Origin: Hawksworthiomyces lignivorus
Taxonomy: Eukaryota; Ascomycota; Sordariomycetes; Ophiostomatales; Ophiostomataceae
NCBI GenBank assembly: GCA_002917075.1
Contig: NTMA01000026.1
Span: 248,001 to 312,000 of the forward strand
DNA length: 64,000 nt
Reading direction: 5' to 3'
Shown piece after piece: positions 1 to 11,659 of the stretch. The translations under genes and the position numbers were made by a program. How positions within the stretch are numbered: position 1 is the stretch's first letter; every line of letters starts with the position of its first letter. Below the pieces are notes generated by a model, which was not told the DNA's origin, searched no databases, and saw only the letters and a program-made list of their open reading frames with translations.

Positions 1-266
1 CGTTGCACCGTCTTCTTTGCTTCTCCACTGCTCTTTATATTCGTCTTTGATGCGTAAATGTAAGTACCACTTGGCTTTTCTAAGATATTAGCCCGCTTCA
101 AAGCAACTCTATCGTACTAGAGCCGTAATACAGTAATCCGCCTGCCAGGAATACGAAAATCGAGCACGAAATATTGCATGTGCTCTTTGTATCGTCTTGC
201 GTAATACCCGATACATGTCAAGTGGCAAAACGTGCGCCGACTCAACCAGAGAGATTGAGTTGGAAG
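1..266. other. Spacer at window edge
   Basis: No open frame or recognisable motif. It is the 3' flank of the minus-strand hydrolase that ends at 267; only A/T-rich stretches are visible. Confidence 0.4.
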
Positions 267-1454
267 TTATGTGAGAGAATCATACCGAAGCTTTTCTAAT
301 AGGTCACTTTGGCGCTGCTGAAGCTTCAAATATCGTGCAAACAACCTGTCCATGGCGACCGCCGTCTCTTTGGCTCCCTTTTCGCCGATAAAGAAGAAAT
401 GGTTGCCACATACGGATTCGCTAGTCATCTCTGCCGGGGCCGTGCGGACTAGGTCGAGCAATTCGTCCCATGTCGCCCCTTGCGGCGTCTTCGGGCCGAC
501 GGATGACGCGACGTCTGCGGCGAGCTTGTGGGTCAATATCATTCCCCACGTCGCCTGATCTGTAAGAGCATGGCGCAGATCAGCCAGCTGTGTCGGATGG
601 ACGGCACCGATCCAGGGGTAGATGGCGTAGTCAGTAGCTGTCGGACCCGCGGCGACTAGGCCCCGTCCGTCGTCGAATACGAAGCCAGATTCGCCGCTTC
701 TGGTATCGTCGGGCGCGCAGTACTGTAGCCCCCAGATGCCGAGCTCCGGTGGCGTATGGCCGAAGTACTCGCGCAAATATATTTCGCGGGGAATGATCGG
801 CTGCGGCCGGCTTGGGTCGAGCTCGCTCATGGCTTGGACCTGTGCAGCAAACGAATCTCTGAACGGGCCCCGGACGTAGCCTCTGGCGGTGCGGACCATT
901 TTGCGCCCGTCTGGACGCAGGCCTGATATGCCGCCGGGCGTCGCAGCGAGCGATACGAATAGCCTGACGTTCAAGTGACAAGACCGTGCCGCCTGCACAA
1001 ATGATTTGAGGACACGGCCGCCCATGCTCCACGCCAGCAAGATGACGTCGCTGCTGCCGCTGCCGCCTTGTCCGTGCTTGTCAATAACTCTCCGCGCAGT
1101 CTCCGCCACCAACCTCCCCCATTGTGCGACGGTCAAATCAGGCCAGTCTGGGCGGAGCAGCTCGACGCCCGAGTCATCGCTCTCAAGTGGATACGAGATG
1201 CCGAGGAAATCATAGCCTAGATCATTTAACCAATAAGCTAGAAAATCCGCCGGCCGCGATCCGGCGTGCCCACCATAAGCGATCCGGGCAAAGTGGGCTG
1301 CTCCCGGGACGAACAGCACAAGCGGGGCAGGCTGCGCCGGTCGGTGGTGAGTAGGCGCCGGAAAGTAGCCGTACAGCATCTGGATGCCAGAGATCTCCTC
1401 TCTGTGCTCGCCCCCGTAGAAGAGGTTAGCAGCGGATGAGCCTACAGACACCAT
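267..1454 (-). CDS. Alpha/beta-hydrolase-fold protein
   Basis: Single-exon gene for 395 residues, starting at the ATG whose complement is at 1452-1454. The N-terminal part has a beta-strand/oxyanion-type segment (LVLFVPGAAHF, about residues 45-55). About 100 residues later comes a nucleophile elbow, LLAWSMGG, which fits the G/A-x-S-x-G pattern of serine hydrolases. These features support a serine hydrolase fold such as a lipase, esterase or thioesterase. I could not assign the acid and histidine residues with confidence. There is no signal peptide, so a cytosolic enzyme is likely. The substrate is unknown. The nearest neighbour is an MFS transporter divergently placed about 0.94 kb away, so a shared upstream region is possible. 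Confidence 0.75.
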   Translation of the reverse strand: MVSVGSSAANLFYGGEHREEISGIQMLYGYFPAPTHHRPAQPAPLVLFVPGAAHFARIAYGGHAGSRPADFLAYWLNDLGYDFLGISYPLESDDSGVELLRPDWPDLTVAQWGRLVAETARRVIDKHGQGGSGSSDVILLAWSMGGRVLKSFVQAARSCHLNVRLFVSLAATPGGISGLRPDGRKMVRTARGYVRGPFRDSFAAQVQAMSELDPSRPQPIIPREIYLREYFGHTPPELGIWGLQYCAPDDTRSGESGFVFDDGRGLVAAGPTATDYAIYPWIGAVHPTQLADLRHALTDQATWGMILTHKLAADVASSVGPKTPQGATWDELLDLVRTAPAEMTSESVCGNHFFFIGEKGAKETAVAMDRLFARYLKLQQRQSDLLEKLRYDSLT

Positions 1455-2395
1455 GACACAGCTCTGGCGCTAATTATATGGCGGGCAACCAATAGTCGAG
1501 AATGAAGTGAGTTGCTACAACATGGCATGTTCCAGTGACATCTGTGGCTTTTTCGACTTCCTCAAGTTTCCTATCGGTCGGAGATAGGGTACCGCAGTAT
1601 TTCCGAGCGCCGGTATATCCACTTGATGCTTCGACTAGTATAAGTGCTAACGCAGCAGGATGAACCAAATTTGGATATATTCACGACACATACAGTAGTT
1701 TTCATACTTTAAAAGCTTCATTACAACGCTGATGTTTTGTCTGCGGGGTATGTTGGGGTATCTGGAGTAAGCTTGTACGTTCTCAGACAGGTTTTTCGGC
1801 ATGATTCCGACATTTGATATGAGAAGATGCATGGGGCACCTGGGAATAAGAAGGAAACTCGAAAACATTTCAGATCGGAACGTCTTCAGACGAAGGGATT
1901 CTCTGCTGAGCAAACAGATTGCTCCACAATCAGCTCCGTTTCATCATTCTCTTTGGCACGCGTGCTACTTCGTCCTCGTAAATACCGGAGCCTGGCTTGC
2001 GGGTTTTCAATGAAGGTAATCGAACTACCGCAGCTTCTTGGGCCAAATGCCAAGCCAAACTTCAGTTGCTCTAGATCGATCCGTTCTACGGAGACTAACG
2101 CTGCCATGTCTTACTCCATATGGGGTACTCCTTACAATCATATGAGCCGACCATTGGAAGCCGGATGAGAAAAGCCGGATGACCCCAGAATTCTCAGAGA
2201 TCTACATGTGTTCATTCTCGTGTACATTAACGGTATGCATCCTGTTGAAATTTTCTCTCTGCACGATCCCCCCCCCTCCGCTCTTTGTGACGTCTTTATT
2301 GGGCTTTAAAGCTTACTTTTCTTTGTTCCCTCTATCTTATATTCATAAAAATCAAATAAGAGAATCGCAATTGCAAGAGCTCTCCGAGGTCTACT
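1455..2395. other. Divergent intergenic region
   Basis: Separates the hydrolase (minus) from the MFS transporter (plus). A pyrimidine-rich tract lies at about 2265-2340 just before the transporter start, as is common in fungal core promoters. Several short open frames overlap in both directions but none has coding character. No RNA gene or repeat seen. Confidence 0.4.
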
Positions 2396-4283
2396 ATGAC
2401 GCAACCCAAGACTATGGCTGCAGAGGCCACTCAGCTAGAACTGGGTGGGCTTGACAAAGATGACAAGTTGTTCATGCACAACCAAGAGCTGGCACTTCCC
2501 CCAGAGCTGGCGCACTTGACAGATGCGCAGCTGGCATCAGTAAAGCGACGGGCCATTTTCAAATTGGATCTACGCATCATGCCAGCTATGCTAGTCATGT
2601 ACTTTCTCAATTACCTGGACCGGCAGAACATTGCGTCAGCTAAGCTAGCTAACATCACTGATGATCTCCATCTGACAGATGTGCAGTACCAAACGTGCAT
2701 CAGTCTCCTCTTCATCGGCTACATCTTGATGCAAATACCCTCGAATATGATCGCCGGCAAGACAGCCTACCCGGCCGTTTACATCTGCTGCGCGATGGCG
2801 GCGTGGGGCGCCATCTCGGCTTGCACGGCTGCTGCCAAAAATTTTGCCGGCTTGGTCAGCTGCCGGTTCTTCCTGGGCTTTGTCGAGTCTGTCTTCTTGC
2901 CGGGAGCCATTTATTACATGTCGCTCTTCTACAGCCGCAAACAGATGGCCTTCCGCACGGCGATTCTATTCTCTGGGTCCATGGTGGGCAGCGCATTTGG
3001 AGGCCTGTTTGCTATTGGCATTCTGACTCTGGACGGCCATCGCGGCATCGCTGGCTGGCGATGGGTATGTGAATTGGGGAACAAGTGGTTATAATACAAT
3101 AAACGCCCGTGGAAATAGGTCACTAACGCCTTTCTAGCTGTTTCTGGTTGAGGGAAGCATGACTGTCTTTGCGGCTCTTGTCTTTGCGCTCATCATGCCC
3201 AACCAGCTCCACGGGCTGAAGGGTTTCTCTAAGGAAGAGCAGGAGTACCTGTATTGGAACTTTGGCAAAGACCAGGGACAACAAGACGACAGAGATGAGC
3301 TGTCTGTGAAGAAGGGAACCATTCTTGCGCTGAAGGACCCCAAGCTGTGGATGCTTCTGGGAATTTTGTATTGTGTATGTGGTTCATTCACTCATCTTCT
3401 ACTTGTTTTTTCGGTTGCTGACCACTCCTAGACCTACATCTGCGCCGCGAGTCTCAACTTCTTTCCGTCTGTTGTTTCTACCCTGGGATATTCTCGGAAT
3501 AAAACTCTGGCTCTGACTGCGGTGCGTCATAAACTAATTCTGAAAAGCCATCAGTTTCTTCGTATATTGACTTGTTTAGCCACCTTCACTCCTCTGTGTG
3601 CCTGTCATGTTGATCAACGGCTACGTCTCCGACAAGGTACTTTCAACAATCCTCACAGCATGCCCTGTTGCGAGACCATGTCGCTGACGATGTAACAAAC
3701 AGAAAAGAAAGCGATTTATCTTCGTCATGTGGCCGCTTGTGATGTGCCTCATCTCCATGATCATTGCCGTTTCTACGCTAAATACCGGAGCTAGATGCAA
3801 GTGACCACCCTCATCTTTTTAATTTTTAAAGCGGTCGGTTGAGCATCGACTGACAGTGATAACTCTTTAGATTTTGCCATGATGCTCATGCCTTCCTCCT
3901 TTTACGGTTCGGCCATTGTTACTTTCTCGTGGGTAACTGCCGCCGTATCGCAGCCTGCCACCAAGCGAGCTGCGGCTATTGCCATAATCAATGCAGTTGC
4001 CAACACGCCGAATGGTAAATTGTTCTCTTTCCTTACTTGTCTATCTTTATGAACTGCCATGCTGAGATCATTAGTCTGGACCTCATACTTGTACTACGCG
4101 CCTCCCCGGTACACTGTTGCGTTCATCGTCAACGTTATCTCGGCCGGCTTGGCCGTCGGGTTCTCTGTACTCGCATGGCTCTACCTCCGCCGACAGAATG
4201 GCAGACTCGACCGCGGTGAGGATCTAGGCAAGAATGGGCCGACGGTGGCCCAGATCGCTGCTGATTTCCGGTACATCACATAA
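2396..4283 (+). CDS. MFS transporter, allantoate permease (ACS/Dal5) family
   Basis: Seven exons read in phase: 2396-3064, 3138-3374, 3432-3521, 3580-3636, 3703-3796, 3871-4014 and 4075-4283. They give 499 residues, the usual length for this family. After a cytosolic N-terminus the protein has FLNYLDRQNIASAKL in the first membrane segment region, characteristic of anion:cation symporters, and later ARYFAMMLMPSSFYG and YLYYAPPRYTVAFIVN near the C-terminus. It probably imports a small organic anion or vitamin-like nitrogen compound at the plasma membrane; the substrate cannot be told. The intron at 3797-3870 has a GC donor (GCAAGT). The frame and the family motif are restored only with that donor. 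A second in-frame ATG lies at 2414. The gene appears intact. Confidence 0.88.
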
Positions 4284-5553
4284 CTCGAATTTATTCTTCT
4301 GATCCCGTCGAGATGATGAGTTTGCTTCAAAACTGGTATGTGGTAGCTGTGATCAAATCGACAAGGGACCATACTAGGCATAGCATCCCATTAGGCTGTG
4401 GTAACCCGGTATATTACACCTCTCTTTCCCGCTTGACTGAGCCTCACTTCAATCAATATTTATCTCTAGAATCTCAGATAGAACTAGCATTTCACTTTAA
4501 TGACAAAGCTTGTTATTCTACTGGGTCTAAAGATATCCGTTTCAAAAGTTTAGCGATACAGCTGTAGTTGGAATTACATTTGCTGCGACAACTGTTTCTA
4601 GAGAGACTTTTATATTCTACGACACAACAGCACGTTCGTGATGATAGTCATGACCAAAACAGAAGTATTAACGAGTGAAAGAAACCATCCATAGAGAGAG
4701 AGCTGTTGCCCAAGTCTGCTATCGCCCGCGCTAAAAAGCCAACCCCAAAGGATAACGCGTGCGCCAGGCATTCAATAGATGCAGACATGTACTTTTATTA
4801 TTTTTATTTTTTATTATTATTTTTTTTTTTTTCATTAAATACTCTCATAACGACTACAACAACAACACCTATCATGAGTTGGTTTCTGTTCTTTACTCTG
4901 GAGTTTGTTTCGATGTCTTCTGTATCCGATATTCGGAAAGCATACGGGTTTCACGGGTTTGCATAGAATGGCCAGCGTGGACAGAGTTGCTCTCCTTCAT
5001 ACCTTGACGGCGAGAGTTACCAATAAGATCAAAAGATTTCCAAATTCTACTCGTTGACTGGCACTGGTATCTTGTTCGTTATGTTATGAAATAGCTCTCT
5101 GCTCAAATATTCGTGTGACTTGTTTGTAGTTGCAGTGAATGGAGCTGCAGGGCAAACTGTGAGAAGAAGAATACGCAAAAATAGCGAGAAAATAAAGAAA
5201 AAAGAGACCTAATCTAATTGCGACTTTTGTGAGGTCTCGCCTCCAAGAGGCTTATCGCCTATCTCTCAAATGAAAACACAGGGAGTATGGCCAGGAACGA
5301 ATCCCCCCCACAATCACATCATCGCGCATCGCAACACGCTAGGGGACCCGCCATCGCCGGTCGGCGCCGACCTTGAGCACCTTTAGGGTTTCCAAGGCGC
5401 CCGCCCCTCCTTTCTGCGGCTTTTGACGCATCTTCGCAGCTGGAGGAGGTTCCCGCGAATTCTTTTCTTCTTCTCTTCCTCAGAACAAACCGCAAACACG
5501 GTTTCCATTCTAAATTAAGTTTTCAAGCCACACAACAAATACCACTACCCAAA
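4284..5553. other. Intergenic region upstream of peroxiredoxin
   Basis: No gene recognised. It contains a T-rich low-complexity run at about 4795-4835 and a TC-rich tract with a CAAA-type leader immediately before the peroxiredoxin ATG (about 5455-5550), typical of a strongly expressed fungal gene promoter. Short open frames in 4700-5010 are low complexity. Confidence 0.4.
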
Positions 5554-6438
5554 ATGTCTACTCTGAAAGCAGGCGACGCCTTTCCAGAGGGCGTGACGTT
5601 CTCATACATTCCGCCTACTGGCAAGCTCGACATTACGGCTTGCGGCCTCCCTGTAACGTACAACGCGAGCGAGGGTACGGGCACTTTTCTTTCTCGGTTC
5701 CTACGAGTTTCTCTTCTACAAGTATCTTCAACCTAGAACTAGCTAATCCATACTTCTTCTCTAGAATTCAAGACGAAGAAGGTCGTCCTCGTTGCCGTCC
5801 CCGGCGCCTTCACGCCCACTTGCCAGGAGCGGCACATCCAGTCGTACCTGGAGAGCCGTGACGCGCTCAAAGCCAAGGGCGTCGACCAGATCATCTTCAT
5901 CGCTAGCAACGACCACTTTGTCATGGCTGCATGGGGCAAGGCCAACGGCGTTTCGGACGAGTCGATCGTAAGTTTTTTTTTATTGTGCTAGATGTATAAC
6001 CTCTAGGCCACTTTCGCAATGCACATGTTGCAAGTGGCTTGGAGCGTGATGTCAGAGACACACGAGAGTAGATGGCTGACATGTATATTTTGTTCTGCTG
6101 CAGCTCTTCATGTCGGACGTGAATGTCGAGTTCAGCAAGTCCATCGGCTGGATCAACGGCGCGAGGACCCTGCGATATGCCATCATGTAAGTTTCCGATT
6201 TCTGAACAACCCCACACCCATTTGGGGGTAGGGTCTCTTAGGGGAGCGTATTTTTTTTTTGCTCTGCACTAGACACCATCACAAGATCTGCAGCTGGCTC
6301 CGCTCTGAGAATTCTACATTCGCTAACTTGACTTTTCACACTAGTATCGATCACGGCAAGGTCACCTACGCTGAGACAGACTCGGTCCCCAAGACCATCA
6401 CCAACTCCGGGGCGGAAGGCGTGCTGGCGCATTTGTGA
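5554..6438 (+). CDS. Peroxiredoxin, Ahp1/PMP20 (Prx5) type
   Basis: Four exons (5554-5674, 5765-5967, 6104-6186, 6345-6438) give 166 residues, the family norm. The active-site motif PGAFTPTC puts the peroxidatic cysteine near residue 60, and a second cysteine sits near residue 30. This spacing is like that of yeast Ahp1, so the enzyme should reduce alkyl hydroperoxides or hydrogen peroxide using thioredoxin. [11 protein letters not shown] and [10 protein letters not shown] are further family landmarks. The C-terminus is AHL rather than a clear PTS1, so a cytosolic location is more likely than peroxisomal. Introns are short with canonical GT-AG ends. This is a conserved housekeeping gene and shows no decay. 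Confidence 0.93.
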
Positions 6439-7480
6439 GCAAACCGCAGGGCTGGAACGGCAGAGTCACGGAGACTTCAAGGCTGAACATGATTTCAATG
6501 TTCTCATGGATCCAAGGATGACGCTAGACTGGAGTTCCACAATAAAAAAAAAGAATCAATATGATTATCTTAGAGCAGGTGTGTGTAGAACGTATATTCT
6601 TTGACTGTAAGGTTTGGCATTAAAGTCTATTGCCTAAAGTCGGCGCGTAAAGAGTGCACAACTATTATTTCGCAGGGTGCTAGGTTTCAGTCTGCACACG
6701 AAATACTCTTTTTTTTTTCGTTGCGTGCGTATGTACGTGTGCGTACCTGGTTTTGATCTTATTGACGCGAAAATAAATAAAAGGCGAAGAAAGACAATGT
6801 ACAAAACAATATGTAATCGGATCCAAGATTCTACAACTCTACAATAGAAACATTCTATATTGGAATGAAATATTTCTCTATTGTGGTCTGTGGATTAGAG
6901 GATACGAATGAGAACGAATTTAGATGATCTTGAACGTACATAAAAGCCAGCTGCAGCCAGGGTCAGCACGACTTTTCACCAGGAGAGAGCTAGTTCGGGA
7001 AAGCCATGTTGAAGGAGAATAAGTGACTTTACTGCCAGCCGGTGTACAGGATAGGGTAGGTGAGCTCAGATATAGGGATATAAAACGATATTATGTCCTC
7101 TGGGAGAGATAACGGTCGAAGTTTGGCGACAGTGGTGGTAGCCATTTCAGAGGGCCTAATCATTTCTGTAATTACAACAATATATTGACCGTGTCGACTC
7201 TGTATTCTAAAAAATTCCTGCTAAGGACACATATGGCTTTGTGACCAAGACAGAGCAAAAATAAATAACAAGAAAACCCGGATTAGCCCTGTTTCCAAAT
7301 CCTGTAGACGCCCTTCTTTTTACAGCGCAACATTGCGTCGTGTGATGCGTACGGGAAAATCTTCGATGAGCCAAACGCCCTGCAGTTTTCATATTAGTCG
7401 AGCCGTGTCGTTGGGATAACCAATAGGGGTGGGATGGTTAGGGAATTTGTATACAGGCTAGAGAACAACAGAGAACATCG
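6439..7480. other. Tail-to-tail spacer
   Basis: Lies between the 3' ends of the peroxiredoxin (plus) and P450 (minus) genes. It is A/T-rich with T-runs at about 6710-6720. No coding, RNA or repeat feature recognised. Confidence 0.4.
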
Positions 7481-9487
7481 CTAGTGAGGGAGAAAGCGGC
7501 AAAGGGGGCCACGTACAGCGTTAAAAATCTCCACCGGTTTCTCGGGCCGCGCCATGGCAAAGTCAAAGCGTCTCAAAAGCTAAACGTCGCAAGTTTGTTA
7601 GTTCTCATCCCCCCCTTTTCTTTCTGGGGGTTGCTTAAGGCAAAGAGAAAAGGGAGGCGTGCGTACCTCCACAAAAATCTTGTTCAGCTCCATGAACGCC
7701 ACCGGCTTGCCCAGGCACTGGTAACGGCCAGCCGAGAAGACCAGGTCGACGACTGTGGCCATGTGGGCGGCCCGATCGGTGTCAGCCTCGAGCCAGCGCT
7801 CTGGGCAGAACAGCTCGGCGTCCTCGCCAAAGACTCGCTTGGAGTGGAAGAGGGCGAAGACCGACTGGCCGATCTGGGTGCCACCGGGAAGAAACTTGCC
7901 GGCGATGATGTCGCCCTGGGGCGGAACCTGCTTGGAGAGGAGGCCGGCGGCCGGCGGCCGGTTGCGGAGCCCTTCCCTGATCACGGCCTGTAGGTAGGGC
8001 AGCTGGCAGGCCTCGGCGTCAGCAACGGGTGCGGAGATGCGGCCGCCGCGGATAGCGTCATCGATTTCCGACTGGAGGCGGCGGTAGGCCGGTGGGTTGC
8101 TGAGCAGGCCGAGGAACACGCAGCGTATTGTGGTAGCTGTGGTATCACTGCCTGCAACAACGTTGACCAGCGCCTCGCGCGATGCCTCTTCTTGATTGAG
8201 GCCGTGGCGGATGAAGGAGCCTAGCATATCGGGCCTGGCGGTGGCGTGAGGCTCGAAGCGCTCAGCGACTCTTTTGTTTGCGACCCTAGTAGTTGTTGGT
8301 AGATAGTTAGTAATAGAGAAAAGCTAAGGGTTTAAGTAATATATAATAAAGGTAGAAGAGGGGGTTTAGAGGGGTTTAAAGGAAAAACAAAAAGAGTGAA
8401 AGAAAAAAAAAACCCTCGATTATCCAGGGGTATATCACCCAATAAATGCCCCTAGGCCGAGCTTATCGGTTTCCTTAGGCAGTAGGCCGCGAAACAAGCG
8501 TGAGTGTACCAGCGTAACCAAAGACGGGAAGTTCGACAACACCACCGAGAGAGGGAAATAACCGCGGGCGATCGCGAGGAAGTCGAAGACATCAGCGTCC
8601 TGCTCGACGAAGCCGAACGGCTGGCCGAAAGCGAGGTTGCCGATAAGGTCCAGCGTGAAGTACTGGATCTTTTGCGCTAGGTCGACCGGGTGGTAGAGCT
8701 GGGCCGTCGACAAGTACCTGGCCTCCAGTAGGTCGATCAGCTTGGCGATATGCAGGTCGATGGTATGCTCCATAGATTCGTTCTCTTTACCGGAGTACTG
8801 TTTTTTTTTTTTTTTTGCGCTTAGCTATAAGGCTTAGAAAAAAGATAGCAAGGACTCTACTTACCCCCGCGGCCATCTTTTTCCGCAGCTTCGTGTGGGC
8901 CTCCTCGTCGCGCATCGAGAAAAGGTTATCCTTGCCCGGCTCCAAGCGGAACGCTTTATACCCTGTGCTCATTTTGGGAGATCAGTTTGCCGACTTTCCC
9001 TTTACGTTGAGCGTATCCCACAGAGCTCATCAGTCCAACTTACATGATCCTCGCGTATAGGATGACCGCACGCCCGTGATGCGGCGCAGCACGTCTGGGT
9101 CGTCCGTGACCAGCTCGTTGGGTCCGATACGGACGAGCGATCCTGGGGGTTTGTGAGTGAAAGGGTTAGGCTTAGAAATGGGCTGCGCCGGAATTGCCCC
9201 ATACCATATTTCTCGTTCAACGCCTGGGTGGCAGATGGCAGCTCGCCCAGGAGCGACTGTTTCACCATCCAGTACTTGGAGAAACCCGCCCAGAAGGGCC
9301 CGGGGACATGCGACAGCCGGTACCAAGAGCGTAGTGTGTCAGCCACAAACAGAGCCACAACGAGCCCAGCGAGGCTGGCGGCCAGTGTAGTGCCCGACGG
9401 CCGGCCGTTGAGTGCATGCCCAGCGGACTGGGCTAGCTGGGCGAGAGCGCCGCATAGCGCCGACGTACCGTGTTCCTCAGCACTCAT
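7481..9487 (-). CDS. Cytochrome P450 monooxygenase (pisatin-demethylase-like)
   Basis: Six exons on the minus strand (9487-9205, 9142-9044, 8962-8865, 8797-8439, 8285-7667, 7579-7481) join in phase to 518 residues. An N-terminal membrane anchor (LAASLAGLVVALFVADTL, about residues 32-49) is followed by the P450 landmarks: AGSDTTATT in the I helix, an ExxR motif in REGLRNRPP, PERW, and the haem loop FSAGRYQCLGK with its thiolate cysteine. Segments such as WYKAFRLEPG, MRDEEAHTKLRKKMAAGYSG and EKYGSLVRIGPNEL resemble fungal pisatin demethylase-type P450s. It would be an ER-anchored hydroxylase or demethylase needing a CPR partner; the substrate is unknown. The intron at 8798-8864 contains a 16-T run near its acceptor. 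Not obviously part of a biosynthetic cluster. Confidence 0.9.
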
Positions 9488-11659
9488 CTCTTGGTGTCCT
9501 GGGAGAACGGAAGTTGGGAGAAAGCAAAGCGGGTCGGAATAGCAACGTGCAAAATTGCAGACGTCGGGGACGTTGAAGCAAAACAGCTCCAAACTATGCG
9601 AGACAGCAGGACTATTCGGGGTTTATAACCTCCCACAGAACCACCAACCCTCCCCTCTTCCAGCCAGGTCCTCCGACACGGACTCTCTCTTCTTTTCTCT
9701 CCATCAATATCGCGCAAGCGACTCCACATAACTGGTAATGCGAAGAGCTTGATATGCTTGCCGATAACTGCTGCCGAGTTATTATCTCTATGCTACAAGT
9801 CATGCCGTCATCATAGAACCCACGGGCAAAGCGGAAGACTACCCCAAAATACGACATAGAATGACACGGAGATATCGGCTTCAACTGTCGCCCCATCTCT
9901 TTACCATGGGCCGCTAATATTACCGACACTACACAGAGTTTGGCTCCCGCCAGTACCCGCTAGGCCTGGCCACGGAGGACGCAGAGTAAGCTTATGACAT
10001 ACAAGTACATATACGGGGATGGCATTACTAGTCTTACGCAAACGAAAATTCGAGGCTGTCAGAAAGAGTAAAAAATAGAGGGGTGTAAGCCACCATCTAA
10101 GTAAACGGCCACCTATGGAATCAATAAGAACGCCCCGTACCTAAGCTCACTAGGGTAACTGACTCGGCGCCTTTCTCCACTCTCTCAGCTTGTTCTCCGT
10201 TCCCCCTCCCCAACAAGCATTGTATGTGGAATCATCCCATCTCGAAGGCAGTGCACAACAAAGAGATTAATACGGCGTTTGTACCAAATCTCGAACAAAA
10301 TATTATAGGCAAGCAAGTACCAAATCTCGAACAAAATATTATAGGCAAGCAAGTACCAAATCTCGAACAAAATATTATAGGCAAGCAAGTACCAAATCTC
10401 GAACAAAATATTATAGGCAAGCAAGTACCAAATCTCGAACAAAATATTATAGGCAAGCAAGTACCAAATCTCGAACAAAATATTATAGGCAAGCAAGTAC
10501 CAACTGCTGTGCAAATCTGATTCGTGTAGATCGAAGCCCTGAATTCTAGCGTTAATATCCACATATCCGTGCATACTAGCCCCGTACACGACGCACCACC
10601 GCAAACATATTGCAAGTACGTTCTGAGCAGGGGTATTACATGTGGGTGCGGTGGTATATCAGTTTATCTACAGATTCTATGCTGGATAGAAACCAAGCTC
10701 AAAATGAAGCCTCTATTTGCTGTTGTGTTTGCCAGAATCCTTGGTGCTTTTCTTCCATCCTTCCTGCACCAGCGGATGTGGGTGTGACCTAACCTGCCCC
10801 AGCTCCTTCTCTTTGTGTTAGCTATGACCCCTGTACACACCAGCTGCGGAGTACGAGGCACGGCACCGGATTTCGTCTATTCACCATGGTTATTTTCCCA
10901 CCATTGCTTCTTCATAGCCCGTGTAAACAACCTAAAGTCTACCACAAGGGATCTGTAGCATTGTATCCTAGCGCAATGAGGCCGCCTATGGGAAAGTTTC
11001 AGTTTGGGGCAAGTAGATACACCGGGTTGGCTACAGAGGTTATGCCGATGGCGAAAGTAGCGACGAGGCTAATAGGTATTTACTGGTTTCAAGAAGGGTA
11101 CATCGAGAGGCGGAGCGCTTAGCACAAGCTAGCGGTCTAAGTGTACTACTAAGGTGCAATCGCGACAGGGCAAGAGAACTTCTTCAATATCCATAGCTCT
11201 ACTCGAACGCACTCGGTAGATGCGGATAAATCTCGGCGGACTTTGAAAGTGTATTTTTGAACGATAGCCCACAGTTGCCTTTTGTGAATGACTGGTATTT
11301 CTACATCGCACCCAATTTGTGTTCGCGGCTCAAATTAGCCAACCTAGCTGTTTCGATTTTGGTGGAGGTAGCGCTCCCTCAGGCAGCGAAGTTCGATGAT
11401 GAGAAAATGTAAGGGTGCGGGGTCAGAACATGCGTGGCACGCAAGGCTCTGACACGCCCACTGTGTATTTCCTATTCTCGATAATGTATCGACAGAATCT
11501 CGCTAGATAAACTACGGCGGTTGACCTTGACGAGGCTGAATAAGTCCAGTGTTCGATTTCTCGCTTGCCTACTCTATATTCACATTGCCTCGCAAACACA
11601 CTTCGCGATCTAGCGAAACATTTGCGTCTTATTGCGCACCGACCGAGTAGCAAGCCACC
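9488..11659. other. Long intergenic region with a minisatellite
   Basis: No convincing gene. The only ordered feature is the 36-bp tandem array at about 10283-10503, listed separately. Apparent open frames of 100-140 codons across that array exist because the unit is a multiple of three and lacks stops. The rest (10.6-11.6 kb) contains short frames without family resemblance. Confidence 0.4.
10283..10503. repeat. 36-bp minisatellite, six full copies
   Basis: Six perfect head-to-tail copies of a 36-bp unit start at 10283, 10319, 10355, 10391, 10427 and 10463, with a 5-bp partial copy afterwards. The unit begins ACCAAATCTCGAAC and ends GGCAAGCAAGT. The copies show no divergence, which suggests recent expansion. 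Because 36 is a multiple of 3 the array is open in several frames (12-residue repeats), but there is no start context or flanking coding sequence to suggest translation. Confidence 0.95.

Noticed and set aside
352..1354. Several plus-strand frames opposite the hydrolase gene
   Set aside because: They are antisense shadows of a G/C-rich coding sequence with clear hydrolase motifs on the minus strand.
10283..10503. Possible CRISPR-like array
   Set aside because: Copies are contiguous and identical with no unique spacers, and the genome is clearly fungal.
10185..10615. Long open frames on both strands across the 36-bp array, encoding 12-residue repeats
   Set aside because: The frames exist because the unit length is divisible by three and stop-free; there is no start context, flanking coding sequence or splice structure.
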